Assembly: GCA_947486575.1 (NCBI GenBank)
Contig: CANKUB010000019.1
Coordinates: 1-49,432, forward strand
DNA length: 49,432 nucleotides
Origin: Betaproteobacteria bacterium
Lineage (GTDB): Bacteria; Pseudomonadota; Gammaproteobacteria; Burkholderiales; SG8-41
Direction of reading: 5' to 3'
Shown: positions 25,576 to 34,288 of the stretch, piece by piece
Layout of the letters: each line of letters starts with the position of its first letter
How positions within the stretch are numbered: position 1 is the first letter of the stretch
Notes under the pieces: generated by a model
Told to the model about the DNA's origin: nothing
Seen by the model: only the letters and a program-made list of their open reading frames with translations
Database searches by the model: none
Program-made: the position numbers and the translations under genes

Positions 25576-26568
25576 CTAATTCGGCTTCGCCCCTGCCGCC
25601 GTGAATACCTTGCGCCGCGTTACGATTTCATCGCGTATCAGTTTTTCAAATACATCCGGCGCAGTGACTTTGACCACGCCGCCCATTGCGACAATTTTGT
25701 CGCGCACATCCGGCGTTTCAAGTATGCGGCCCACCTCTTTGTTGAGCCGGTCGACGATGGCTCGCGGCATTTTTGCTGGTCCCAGAATGCCGTACCAACC
25801 GTCATATTCGTACGCGGGCAACCCCGCCTCCGCTGCCGTAGGCACATCGGGGAGCAGCGCAATGCGTTGCGCGGAAGACGCCGCCAGCGCCAGCAGACGC
25901 CCGCTTTTTATCAGCGGAATCGCGGGCAGTGTCGGTGCGGTAAAAAAATGTGTGCGGCCGGAAATCGTATCATTCAGCGCTTCCGGCACGCCCTTGTAGG
26001 GCACGTGCACAACGCTGATACCAGCGGTCAGGTTGAACAGCTCCGTGCCGTAATGCGTACCGCTGCCGATGCCAGATGACGCGTAATTCAGTTGCCTGGG
26101 TTTTTGTTTCGCCAACGCTATCAACTCTTTAAGCGTTTTTACGCCGAGTGTGGGCGACACCACGAAAATCAGCGGCGTGCCCGCAATCTGCATAATGCCC
26201 GCGAAATCCTTCACCGAATCGTAGGGCAGCTTGTCATACAGCGCCGCACTGCCCGCAAAGCCCGAGGAGTGCAGCAACAGCGTATACCCATCGGGCGCAG
26301 CGCCCGCGACAATGCCGCCCGCCACCGTGCCGCCCGCGCTGGCGCGATTGTCCACCACCACCTGCTGCCCCCAGGATTCATACAGCTTGGGGCCGATCAA
26401 GCGCGCGAGGATATCGGTAGCACTACCCGCCGAAAACGGCACGACGATGCGTATCGGCTTACTGGGGTATTGACTGGGGAAACTACCCTGAGAAAAAACC
26501 GGCGAGGCCACCGCCATAGCCACCATTGCAGGCAGCGCCGCCAGCGCTTTAGCGCAAAAAGCCGTCAC
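25576..26568 (-). CDS. Bug-family TTT substrate-binding protein
   Basis: Periplasmic solute receptor, 330 aa from GTG 26568. Signal peptide VTAFCAKALAALPAMVAMAV with cleavage near FSQ; then YPSKPIRIVVPFSAG, VVDNRASAGG, APDGYTLL, HVPYKGVPEA and LPDVPTAAEAGLPAY. The frame is open to 26613 inside the upstream FAH gene, but GTG 26568, eight bases after that gene's stop, gives a normal signal peptide. No clear Shine-Dalgarno site is seen, so translation may be coupled to the upstream gene. It forms a two-gene operon with the FAH-family hydrolase. Confidence 0.87.
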   Translation of the reverse strand: MTAFCAKALAALPAMVAMAVASPVFSQGSFPSQYPSKPIRIVVPFSAGSATDILARLIGPKLYESWGQQVVVDNRASAGGTVAGGIVAGAAPDGYTLLLHSSGFAGSAALYDKLPYDSVKDFAGIMQIAGTPLIFVVSPTLGVKTLKELIALAKQKPRQLNYASSGIGSGTHYGTELFNLTAGISVVHVPYKGVPEALNDTISGRTHFFTAPTLPAIPLIKSGRLLALAASSAQRIALLPDVPTAAEAGLPAYEYDGWYGILGPAKMPRAIVDRLNKEVGRILETPDVRDKIVAMGGVVKVTAPDVFEKLIRDEIVTRRKVFTAAGAKPN

Positions 26569-26575
26569 CGGAAAA

Positions 26576-27529
26576 TCAACCGCCCGTGATGGTGCCGCCA
26601 CCCGCCTTCGCATATTTGCCGCTCAATTGCGGCGTGGTGCCGGTGAGTCCCTTTTGTTCACGATCAAGACGCGTTTCGCGCGCCCAGGTGCGCTTGAGAT
26701 CATCCTTGATTTTAATGGTGAGCTTACCCATGCCCTCGCACTCCAGATCAACCGTGTCACCATCCTGGAACGCCGACAAGCCGCGATGATTGGTGCCCAT
26801 TGCCAGAATGTCACCGGGCTCAAGCTCGTGTATGCCGGTCATCCATTCGATACTGCGTGGAATATTGTGCGCCATGTCGTCGGTGTTGTAGTTTTGCTTC
26901 AACACGCCGTTGACCCACAGCTTGACCTGAATCTTGTGCGGATCCTTGATTTCATCGGCTGTCACCACATAGGGGCCGATCGGGGCGAAGGTATCGCGCG
27001 ACTTCATCTGGTAAAACGAATTGCCCGTCGGAATTACACCACGCGCCGAGCCATCGATAAAATTGACATAGCCCCACACGTAGCTCATGGCGTCGGCAGC
27101 CTTCACATTCTTCGCGCGCTTGCCGATGATCACTGCCAATTCGGCTTCGCCTTCGAATATGTTCGACGGAATATCCGGCAGAATCATGGTATCGCCGTGA
27201 CCCACAATGCAGCCTGGCGATTTATGAAACGCATTGATCGGCGCAGGCGCTTTACGCGTACCGTCTTCCATGTAATTGACCGCCATGCACTCGATGTTGA
27301 CGGGCTTGGGCAGCGGCGGACGAATTTTGACCTGACTCACCGGCAGCCCCTTGCCTGCTGCAGCCGCTTTCTCCAACGGGCCTTTGTATTCGCTCCAGCG
27401 CGCAATCAGGCCGTTCATCAAATCACCGGGGCCGGTATGCGGAATCTTTTGCACCACAGCGGTGACATCAACAACGCTGTCGCCCTTTAACACGCCCAGA
27501 CGGTAATCATTAAACATGAGTAGTTTCAT
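26576..27529 (-). CDS. Fumarylacetoacetate hydrolase (FAH) family protein
   Basis: A 317-residue FAH-family enzyme; relatives cleave C-C bonds of diketo acids or hydrate/decarboxylate aromatic ring-fission products. The metal-binding acidic residues are in the block IFEGEAELAVIIGKRAKNV and in VNFIDGSARG; HKSPGCIVGHGDTMILP and MGTNHRGLSAFQDGD are also typical. ATG 27529 has GGGAG upstream; the longer frame adds 12 unrelated residues. It is co-transcribed with the Bug gene downstream and divergent from another Bug gene at 27780. Cytoplasmic. Substrate unknown. Confidence 0.88.
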   Translation of the reverse strand: MKLLMFNDYRLGVLKGDSVVDVTAVVQKIPHTGPGDLMNGLIARWSEYKGPLEKAAAAGKGLPVSQVKIRPPLPKPVNIECMAVNYMEDGTRKAPAPINAFHKSPGCIVGHGDTMILPDIPSNIFEGEAELAVIIGKRAKNVKAADAMSYVWGYVNFIDGSARGVIPTGNSFYQMKSRDTFAPIGPYVVTADEIKDPHKIQVKLWVNGVLKQNYNTDDMAHNIPRSIEWMTGIHELEPGDILAMGTNHRGLSAFQDGDTVDLECEGMGKLTIKIKDDLKRTWARETRLDREQKGLTGTTPQLSGKYAKAGGGTITGG

Positions 27530-27561
27530 AGCAGCTCCCAGTGAAAAATTGATGAATTCGC

Positions 27562-27590
27562 GCAATCATTTGTTTTTTATGAATTTTTTC
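27562..27590 (-). repeat. AT-rich recurrent motif, copy E
   Basis: On the minus strand it holds CATAAAAAACAAATGATTGC, 33 bp upstream of the FAH-family gene start and pointing toward it. It differs from copies B and C at a few positions. Confidence 0.4.
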
Positions 27591-27779
27591 TATCGCGGCG
27601 ATAGTGCGCCCTGTGTTCTGCGCAGACTTCACCACGACATGCACCGCATCTTAGTCCAAGCTTCTCGCCTCGGCAAACCGCATCATCCGCATGTTAGCAA
27701 GCAGCGCTACTGAGCTTGCCCGCGCAGTAGAATACTGCATGGAGCCGATCAACTAACGCCGATTGCAACCGAAAACGCT

Positions 27780-28736
27780 ATGATATTGACTCGCTTTACC
27801 GTGATCCTGATGGCGCTCAGTGGCGGCTTCGCCTACGCTCAATGGCAACCTGCCCGCCCGGTGCAACTCGTCCTGCCGAATGCGCCCGGCGGCGGCCCGG
27901 ACTACATAGCGCGGCTGATCGCGCCGAAATTGTCCGAAGCAATCAAGCAAAATGTGGTGGTCGACAACCGTGCCAGCAACAACGGTATCGTCGGTACCGA
28001 AATCGCGGCACGCGGCGCGCCTGACGGTTCGATGCTGATCATTGGCAACTCCGGCACCCACGCGATCAACGCCTCGCTCTATCGCAAGCTGCCGTACGAT
28101 CCAGTACGTGACTTCTCCGCAGTGAGTGAGATCGCCTCACCCACGCTAGTACTGCTCACGCATCCCTCAGTTCCTGTACGCAACGTCAAGCAGCTCATCG
28201 CACTGGCGAAACAATCGCCCGGCAAGCTTAACGTCGCCATCGCCGGGGCAACTGGCGAACTCTCCGGCAATGCGATGAAACTGATGGCCGGGGTCGATAT
28301 TCGGAATATTCCCTACAAGGGCGCCGGACCAGCCATCGTTGCGCTGATCTCTGGCGAATCCGATTTGCTATTCACCAACTACGTTGCCGTCGAGCCGCAA
28401 GTGGCGGCCGGCAAGCTGCGTATTATCGGCATCACCAGCGCCAAACGCAGCCCGCGTATTCCCGACGTGCCGACCATCGCCGAAGGCGGCCTTGAGGGCT
28501 ATGCCGTCGAAATGTGGTATGGCCTTTTCCTGCCGGCCAAGGCCGCGCCCGGATTGGTGCAGGCGGTCTATCGTGAAACCTCACGCATCGTCGCACTGCC
28601 TGAAATGCGCGAGCGCTTCGAGGCGACCGGTCACACGGTAGTGAACAGCACGCCGGAGCAGTTCTCGGAAAAACAAAAGCGCGAAGTCGAAAAATTTCGC
28701 AAAATCATTGTCGACTCTGGGATGCAACTAAATTAA
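27780..28736 (+). CDS. Bug-family TTT substrate-binding protein
   Basis: Periplasmic solute receptor, 318 aa, with signal peptide MILTRFTVILMALSGGFAYA. Family landmarks are ARPVQLVLPNAPGGGPDYIAR, VVDNRASNNG, GAPDGSMLIIG, NIPYKGAGPA and IPDVPTIAEGGL. The gap of 250 bp to the divergent FAH gene holds one AT-rich motif. An amidohydrolase gene follows 53 bp downstream on the same strand, so the two may be co-transcribed and share a pathway. Confidence 0.9.
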   Translation: MILTRFTVILMALSGGFAYAQWQPARPVQLVLPNAPGGGPDYIARLIAPKLSEAIKQNVVVDNRASNNGIVGTEIAARGAPDGSMLIIGNSGTHAINASLYRKLPYDPVRDFSAVSEIASPTLVLLTHPSVPVRNVKQLIALAKQSPGKLNVAIAGATGELSGNAMKLMAGVDIRNIPYKGAGPAIVALISGESDLLFTNYVAVEPQVAAGKLRIIGITSAKRSPRIPDVPTIAEGGLEGYAVEMWYGLFLPAKAAPGLVQAVYRETSRIVALPEMRERFEATGHTVVNSTPEQFSEKQKREVEKFRKIIVDSGMQLN

Positions 28737-28789
28737 CATATCAAGTTAAATCAGATACTTGAGTTACTTTACCTAGAGAGATTACCGAC

Positions 28790-29779
28790 ATGATCAAGCT
28801 GGACACGCACGCCCACTGGTTTCCGCAGCAATGGGTTGAAACCATCGAACGCGAAGGCCCCAAAAGCGGCGTCGAGATCACGCGTAACGAACAAGGGCGG
28901 CTCATCGCGTCGATGCCCGGTGTACGCCTGCGCCCCAACTTTACGCCACCCTATATCGACATCCCGACGCGGCTCAAAATCATGGACGACGCGCGCGTCG
29001 ATATGCACGCGCTATCCCTCACCAGTCCCATGGTGCACTGGGCGCCGCCCGAGCTCGGCCTGAGACTCGCGCAAGTGTTCAACGACGGTTGTGCTGAGGT
29101 CCATCAGCAATATCCGACGCGTTTCATCGGCATGGCCACGCTACCCCTGCAGGCACCTGCGCTGGCTACAGAAGAAGTGAAACGCGCCGCAAAATTACCG
29201 GGCATTCGCGGCGTTTACATGCCGACACACGTGCTCGGCAAGAACCTTGAAGAGAAGGAGTTCTGGCCGGTCTACGAACAATGCGAAAAACTCGGTCTGC
29301 CGATTTTCCTGCACCCGGTCGCGCCGGTGGGCAAAGAGCGTATGACCAAGTATCACCTCGGCAACTTCCTCGGCAATCCGTATGAATCCGGCATCGCCGC
29401 CGCATCACTGGTATTCGGCGGCGTGATGGATGCTTTCCCCAAACTCGACGTGATGCTGCCCCACGCCGGCGGCACCTTCCCTTGGCTGATCGGCCGCATG
29501 GATCATGGCACCACGGTGCGTGCAGAATGTAAGCACATGACCAAACCACCGTCCTCGTATCTGCGGCGTTTTCACTACGACACCATCACCCACAGCGACA
29601 AGATTTTGATGAACCTGATTGAACTCGTGGGCGTGGATCGCGTGGTGATGGGCAGCGATTGTCCAGCAGACATGAGCTACACGCGGCCGGTGGATGTCGT
29701 TGAGCGGCTGAAGGATTTGTCGTCGAATGAGCGCGATGCGATTGTTGGCGGGAACGCGGCCAAGCTATTGCGCATGTAA
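28790..29779 (+). CDS. Amidohydrolase-2 family protein, ACMSD/gamma-resorcylate decarboxylase-like
   Basis: A 329-residue metal-dependent enzyme of the ACMSD-type branch, most of which are non-oxidative decarboxylases of aromatic or muconate acids. The metal site is seen as THAHWF (HxH), FLHPVAP, LPHAGG and MGSDCPAD. There is no signal peptide, so it is cytoplasmic, unlike the LigI-like member at 12740. GAGAG lies ten bases before the ATG. It probably pairs with the Bug gene just upstream. Whether it decarboxylates or hydrolyses cannot be told. Confidence 0.87.
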   Translation: MIKLDTHAHWFPQQWVETIEREGPKSGVEITRNEQGRLIASMPGVRLRPNFTPPYIDIPTRLKIMDDARVDMHALSLTSPMVHWAPPELGLRLAQVFNDGCAEVHQQYPTRFIGMATLPLQAPALATEEVKRAAKLPGIRGVYMPTHVLGKNLEEKEFWPVYEQCEKLGLPIFLHPVAPVGKERMTKYHLGNFLGNPYESGIAAASLVFGGVMDAFPKLDVMLPHAGGTFPWLIGRMDHGTTVRAECKHMTKPPSSYLRRFHYDTITHSDKILMNLIELVGVDRVVMGSDCPADMSYTRPVDVVERLKDLSSNERDAIVGGNAAKLLRM

Positions 29780-29782
29780 TGT

Positions 29783-29810
29783 GGCGTGCGGCGGCTTGCC
29801 GCCGCACGCC
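29783..29810. terminator. Strong palindrome between convergent genes
   Basis: GGCGTGCGGCGGC (29783-29795) and GCCGCCGCACGCC (29798-29810) form a perfect 13-base stem with a two-base spacer. It starts four bases after one stop codon. There is no T-tract, so termination is inferred from position only. The outer nine bases recur at 40296. Confidence 0.55.
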
Positions 29811-29855
29811 TAAATGCAGATGGGTGGCGCGTAGCTCAACCCAATCACATTCAAC

Positions 29856-30296
29856 TCAGGGCCGCTGCACCAACCCCAACTGCAACACCATCCCCATATC
29901 GTCGCGCACGGCGGCATGTTCCGCGATCAATCCTTCGCGGATGTGGAAGCTGTGAAACTGCAAAACCTTCACGGATTTGCCGGTAGGGGTTACACCGTTC
30001 AGCATGCCGCTGAACGCCTCACGCAACACTGGTTGGCCGCGATGCGTGCCGGTCATGTTGACTTTGCATACCACGCGATCGCCTTCTGCGATCATTTCCT
30101 CGATGGTGTAACGAAAGTCCGGGAACACAGCATATAGCGTTTCAAAAACTGCTTTCATCCCGGCGCGCCCTACGGTTCGCAGATGATTGGACGCATCCTC
30201 GGTGTAAAACGCAGCCGCAGCGTCGGCATCCTGCCGGTTGTGGCCCTCATCCATCAGCCGCTGGATCAAGCGCTTATTGTCTGTAAGCGATGGCAT
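29856..30296 (-). CDS. SnoaL-like / ester cyclase family protein
   Basis: A 146-residue NTF2-fold protein of the SnoaL-like group. Typical features are the N-terminal helix (NKRLIQRLMDEGHNRQD), FYTEDASNH, the block VFPDFRYTIEEMIAEGDRVV and the C-terminal strand KVLQFHSFHIREGLIAEH. Such proteins act as small isomerases, cyclases or hydrolases. It starts directly after the GST stop codon (30297-30299), so the two are an operon and likely work together. Confidence 0.82.
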   Translation of the reverse strand: MPSLTDNKRLIQRLMDEGHNRQDADAAAAFYTEDASNHLRTVGRAGMKAVFETLYAVFPDFRYTIEEMIAEGDRVVCKVNMTGTHRGQPVLREAFSGMLNGVTPTGKSVKVLQFHSFHIREGLIAEHAAVRDDMGMVLQLGLVQRP

Positions 30297-31019
30297 TTAA
30301 CCGTCCAGCTCAGGATAATGCCGCATCAGGTCATGCGTGCTGAACGGCAACCGCGCCGGCGACGCAATGTATTTTGCAATGTGTGGACGCGCTGCCACTA
30401 TGTCATGCAGGGTGTTCAATCGCGGTACTTTTTCACTCATGCCAGCCATCGATTTTGGAAATGCGTAATTGAGCGATGCCATCACCTGAAACAGCGACAA
30501 ATCGATATACGACACCGATTTGCCGAGCATGTACTTGCCGCCGCCACGGGCGAGCACGGTTTCAAAATAATTCAAAAACTTGGTCAGCCGTTCGCTCTTG
30601 AAATGCCTGCTGCGACGCAGTGCTTCGACCTTCTGATCTTCGTAATACAGGCTGTTGGCAATCGGGTGATGAACATCGTGCGCTTCCCGCACAAAATCGG
30701 TCATCGTCAATTGCAGGCCATGCGCATAGAAGCGCAGCCCTTCCGCCTTGGGCACAAGGCCGAGCCGTGGCCCCAGATATTGCAGAATATTCGCCGTGTA
30801 CGATACCACCAGCTTGCCCGCTTTGAGCAACGGCGGCGCGAACGGCGGGTGTTTATTGGCGGCATCCTGCAACAGGCGCGCCACAGCGGGCCGTCCACCG
30901 CCCTCGTTCTCCGGCAATCGCGCGACATCTACATAATCCGCTTCACCTTCTTCGAGCGCGAGGCGAACATATTCGCCTCGCCCTTGTATGTGTGGCCAAT
31001 AATAGAGTTCGTATTTCAC
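30297..31019 (-). CDS. Glutathione S-transferase family protein
   Basis: A 240-residue cytoplasmic GST with a thioredoxin-like N-terminal domain (YELYYWPHIQGRGEYVRLAL) and a helical C-terminal domain (GKSVSYIDLSLFQVMASLNY). The Tyr/Arg pattern near the N terminus resembles the sigma/alpha classes. The segment KLVVSYTANILQYLG is the glutathione-binding Ser region. It precedes the SnoaL-like gene without a gap. GSTs in aromatic clusters often isomerise or dehalogenate intermediates; that role is possible here. Confidence 0.85.
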   Translation of the reverse strand: MKYELYYWPHIQGRGEYVRLALEEGEADYVDVARLPENEGGGRPAVARLLQDAANKHPPFAPPLLKAGKLVVSYTANILQYLGPRLGLVPKAEGLRFYAHGLQLTMTDFVREAHDVHHPIANSLYYEDQKVEALRRSRHFKSERLTKFLNYFETVLARGGGKYMLGKSVSYIDLSLFQVMASLNYAFPKSMAGMSEKVPRLNTLHDIVAARPHIAKYIASPARLPFSTHDLMRHYPELDG

Positions 31020-31037
31020 GTGCGGCTCCTTTGTCGG

Positions 31038-31512
31038 CTATTCGCCCTTGATATTCGCCGACTTGATGAACTGCGCCCAACGCGGGATTTCCCTGGCGAC
31101 CAACGCGCTGAACCGATCACGATTGCCGGCAGTCACGAAGTAGCCCTGCTTGGCCATACGCTCGCGCACTTCCGGCGCGATCAGTCCGGCAGCGGATTCG
31201 GTGTTCAGTTTGAGAAGTTTGTGATCCGACCAGCAGCGTGTAACCATCCGGCGCCGATTTAGCCGCGAACTCGGTGCCGATAACGCCGGCTGCACCCGCC
31301 CGATTATCAACAACAAACGATTGCCCCATGCGTATCGTGAGTTGTTGCGCGAGGATGCGCGCTGTCACGTCAACGCCGCCACCGGCAGGGAACGGCACCA
31401 CGATACGCACCGGCTTTGCGGGATAAGGTTGCGCACCCACTGACGAGAACACTACCAGGGCTGTGCTCGCCGAAAATACGGTAACTATTTGTTTTTTAAT
31501 GTTATTTTTCAC
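31038..31512 (-). pseudogene. Bug-family substrate-binding protein with large internal deletion
   Basis: Only the two ends of a Bug gene remain. The 5' part (GTG 31512) encodes a signal peptide, YPAKPVRIVVPFPAGGG, VVDNRAGAAG and APDGYTLLVGS, about 100 residues. Just after GYTLLVGS the reading continues in a different frame with LNTESAAGLIAPEVRERMAKQ and ends in the family C terminus (FIKSANIKGE). About 500 bp of the central coding region are missing, since family members are near 975 bp, and the frame shifts at the junction near 31215-31235. It is clearly non-functional. It abuts an intact Bug gene at 31517. Confidence 0.85.
31480..31512 (-). repeat. AT-rich recurrent motif, copy F
   Basis: On the minus strand it holds ATTAAAAAACAAATAGTTAC. 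Here it overlaps the first codons of the deleted Bug gene (V/M-KNNIKKQIVTV), so the motif is inside the coding start rather than upstream. Confidence 0.4.
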
Positions 31513-31516
31513 TAGC

Positions 31517-32476
31517 TTATCCTCCGGCTATACCTGCTGCTTTAACCACTTTACTCCACTTCACAATCTCACCCTGAAAGAACCTGGTGAATTCTTCAGG
31601 CGAATCGCCGACGGCATCGGCGCCCGCATTCACCAGCACTTCCTTTAATCGCGGCGCAGCTAAACACTCTTTCAGCGTGCCGTTCACACGCATCACCAAC
31701 TCGCGCGGCGCGGCGCGGGGCAGGAACAGTGCATTCCAGCCAGCAGCGTTGTAACCCGCAACACCCCCTTCAGCAATGGTGGGGATCTCGGGGAACAGCG
31801 CGGTGCGTACACCCGCAGTTATACCCAGGGCGCGCAGACGATTTGCCTTGATCATTGGCACCACGGCGGCAATCGGCGCAAACGTCATCGACACGTGGCC
31901 GCCCATCACATCCGCCACGGCAGGTGCGGCGCCTTTGTAGGGCACATGGCTGATGCTCGCATGGGACAGCATGTTAAACATCACTAGCGATAGATGATTG
32001 GAACTGCCCACACCGGCTGAACCAGAATTCAGCGCATTCGGATTCGCCTTCGCCAGCGCCAGCAACTCCTTGATCGAACGCGCAGGCAAAGAAGGATGCA
32101 CCACCAGCACATTGGGCATGGTTACCACCAGACTCACCGGTGCCAGATCACGCACCGGGTCGAATGGCAACTTGGGAAACAATGCCGAACTGCTGGAGAG
32201 TGCTGTGGTGCCGATCAACAGGGTGTAGCCGTCCGGCGGTGCGCGCACCACAGCTTCGACGCCGATATTGCCGCTGGCACCGGGTCGGTTGACCACGATC
32301 ACCGGCTGCTTCCACAGTTCACCCATCTGCTGCGCCACCGCGCGCGCCACCAGATCGACCGAACCGCCCGCGGAGAACGGCGCAATCATGGTAACCGTCT
32401 TTTCGGGAAACGCTTGCGCGGCAGCGGCACTAGCCAGCACCGCCACCCACGCGCCAGCCGCCGCCCGCAGCAACAT
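31517..32476 (-). CDS. Bug-family TTT substrate-binding protein
   Basis: Periplasmic solute receptor, 319 aa from ATG 32476, two bases after the stop of the CocE-like gene, so the two are co-transcribed and likely coupled. Signal peptide MLLRAAAGAWVAVLASAAAA; then FPEKTVTMIAPFSAGGS, VVNRPGASGN, PPDGYTLLIG, HVPYKGAAPA and FPEIPTIAEGGVAGY. The frame is open for 68 codons upstream inside the CocE gene, but without signal features. Ligand unknown; a product of the hydrolase next door is plausible. Confidence 0.9.
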   Translation of the reverse strand: MLLRAAAGAWVAVLASAAAAQAFPEKTVTMIAPFSAGGSVDLVARAVAQQMGELWKQPVIVVNRPGASGNIGVEAVVRAPPDGYTLLIGTTALSSSSALFPKLPFDPVRDLAPVSLVVTMPNVLVVHPSLPARSIKELLALAKANPNALNSGSAGVGSSNHLSLVMFNMLSHASISHVPYKGAAPAVADVMGGHVSMTFAPIAAVVPMIKANRLRALGITAGVRTALFPEIPTIAEGGVAGYNAAGWNALFLPRAAPRELVMRVNGTLKECLAAPRLKEVLVNAGADAVGDSPEEFTRFFQGEIVKWSKVVKAAGIAGG

Positions 32477-32478
32477 GA

Positions 32479-34140
32479 TTACTTGGGCGGAATGATGGGC
32501 AACAACAGGTAAGTCGGCTTGTCGCCGCCCGAGTGAATCGTGCTGGTACCACCCTGATTGTAATCCGCAGTAAAGTGCGTGAAATGCTGCGTGCCCAACC
32601 CGTCCGCCGGGGAAATATCCAGGCGCAGTTTGTGGCCTTTCTTGAACACCATGCTGGTAGCGATGATTTCCACCTGACACTCCACCACCTCGCCGGGTTT
32701 TAAGTGCCGACGCTCATTGTGTACGTGGTAGGGGCGGTAGGGCAGCGACTTCACTGGATCAAGTTTGCGGTGCGACGCGCGCAGCCAGCCTTTGGTCACA
32801 CATTGCAGCGGCTCGCCCATCTGCCCCATCTCCATCACGTCGTTGCCATCCGGCCCGATATTGCGGATGGTGGCAAAAATATCCATGTCTTCGTTCGTAC
32901 TCGACACCCACACATTGAGCACGATGTGGCCTGTCACCTCGGTGTCCGCGGCCATCGGCGGCGTTTCAAACGACGCGCCGCGCGGAATTTTGCCGGGACG
33001 CGACGGCGCGGCTGCGCCAAAGCTCACGGTAGCCGCTGCAGCGAGTGGTTCCTTCACCAATTCACCTTCAACCGCTTTGGGATTGGCGACAGGCTCGCGG
33101 TCAACCCGCAAATACATCTTCGTCCATTGCGTGCGCGGAATCGGCCAGTCGTCCTCAAAGCGGAAAGCCGAACGCTCGGTGCCGCCGGTGCGAATTTCAA
33201 GTTTCACCGGCGGTTCATCCATGAAGCCCGTGTCTATACCTTTCAGCCAGTGATCGAGAAAACGCAATTGATCGATGCGGCCCTCTTCCGAATAGAACGC
33301 GTGAAAATGGGTACCGCTATGAATGCGCAGCTTTTTGTGCCTGGATTTTGCGCAGAGGTAGGCCTCGGTGTTGCCGCGCAGATGCATGCCAAAACCACTC
33401 CAGTTGCCCGCACTCAGCAGCGGCACCTCAATTTTGTCCCAGCGCGCGCTGGCCATGCGCCAATATTCCGAATCCAGGCTATTTCGCATGAAGTTCCACA
33501 GCAAATTGTTATCGAATGCATCGGGGTTATAGGTGTGCGGCTTATCGAGCAAATTCCACGCGGTGCCGCGGTTGGCCCAATTGGCAATGAAGCCCATTGC
33601 AAAAATACCGCCGTGATACGCTTGATCACGATACTGATCGGCACGGCCTTCCCACGGAATAATGCATTTCAGCGAAGGCGGTTGCTGGCCAGCGACCTTC
33701 CACTGAAACGCCGCGAGATAGGAAATGCCGCAAGTGCCGACGTTGCCGCTGCACCACGGCTGCTTCGCCACCCACTCAATGCAATCGTAGGCATCCAGCG
33801 ATTCCTGATACGAACTCGGCTCGGATTTGCCGGGCGATTTGCCCGAACCGCGCGTATCCACGCGCAGCATGGCGTAGCCGCGCGGACACCACCATTCCGG
33901 GTTCACCGTCTCCCAATTCATATAGGGATTGGGCTTTTCTTCAAGATCGGGCGGCGGCACCCACAGTTTGTCTTTCATGTACGGGCCGAGACTCATGATT
34001 ACCGGAAACTTTTCCGTAGCGCTTTCAGGACGGAAGATGTCGGCACACACGCGCGTGCCATCACGCAGCGGAATCCAAACGTCTTTCTCGACAATCATTT
34101 TGTAGTCTTTGGGTTGGGACATTGTGCCTTGGGTAGTCAT
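32479..34140 (-). CDS. CocE/NonD family hydrolase
   Basis: A 553-residue hydrolase of the CocE/NonD (X-Pro dipeptidyl-peptidase S15) family, which cleaves esters or amides. The N-terminal alpha/beta hydrolase domain starts with VWIPLRDGTRVCADIFRP; the nucleophile is in GTCGISYLAAFQW and the oxyanion region in PWCSGNVG. A cap and a C-terminal jelly-roll domain follow (VTGHIVLNVWVSSTNEDMD to KKGHKLRLDISPAD). No signal peptide is seen, so it is probably cytoplasmic. ATG 34140 has AAGGA upstream; a longer frame begins at 34164. It heads an operon with the Bug gene at 31517. Confidence 0.9.
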   Translation of the reverse strand: MTTQGTMSQPKDYKMIVEKDVWIPLRDGTRVCADIFRPESATEKFPVIMSLGPYMKDKLWVPPPDLEEKPNPYMNWETVNPEWWCPRGYAMLRVDTRGSGKSPGKSEPSSYQESLDAYDCIEWVAKQPWCSGNVGTCGISYLAAFQWKVAGQQPPSLKCIIPWEGRADQYRDQAYHGGIFAMGFIANWANRGTAWNLLDKPHTYNPDAFDNNLLWNFMRNSLDSEYWRMASARWDKIEVPLLSAGNWSGFGMHLRGNTEAYLCAKSRHKKLRIHSGTHFHAFYSEEGRIDQLRFLDHWLKGIDTGFMDEPPVKLEIRTGGTERSAFRFEDDWPIPRTQWTKMYLRVDREPVANPKAVEGELVKEPLAAAATVSFGAAAPSRPGKIPRGASFETPPMAADTEVTGHIVLNVWVSSTNEDMDIFATIRNIGPDGNDVMEMGQMGEPLQCVTKGWLRASHRKLDPVKSLPYRPYHVHNERRHLKPGEVVECQVEIIATSMVFKKGHKLRLDISPADGLGTQHFTHFTADYNQGGTSTIHSGGDKPTYLLLPIIPPK

Positions 34141-34170
34141 GAAAATATCCTTGATTGAAGTCAAAAACTT

Positions 34171-34250
34171 TCCCTCATGCCAACCCTTCTCCCATCGGGA
34201 GAAGGGCTTTTCACCCCTCGCCCTCCGGGAGAGGGGCCGGGGGTGAGGGA
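34171..34250. repeat. REP-like double-hairpin element
   Basis: Nested palindromes: CCCTTCTCCC (34184-34193) with GGGAGAAGGG (34197-34206), then CCCCTC (34214-34219) with GAGGGG (34231-34236), all enclosed by TCCCTCA (34171-34177) and TGAGGGA (34244-34250). This C/G-rich type is a common intergenic repeat. It sits between two minus-strand genes and may also end transcription. Confidence 0.75.
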
Positions 34251-34288
34251 AGGAAGCATTCTTTGCTTCCCGCGTACAAAAACCGCAA

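Noticed and set aside
30183-31262. Open frame on the plus strand (359 codons)
   Set aside because: Covers the SnoaL-like and GST genes in antisense, and part of the broken Bug gene; no domain features.
32704-34158. Long open frame on the plus strand (484 codons)
   Set aside because: Antisense to the CocE/NonD hydrolase, which has clear family motifs; the plus frame has none.
34171-34250. CRISPR-like repeat
   Set aside because: The units are palindromic, of differing sequence and have no regular spacers; fits a REP-like element.
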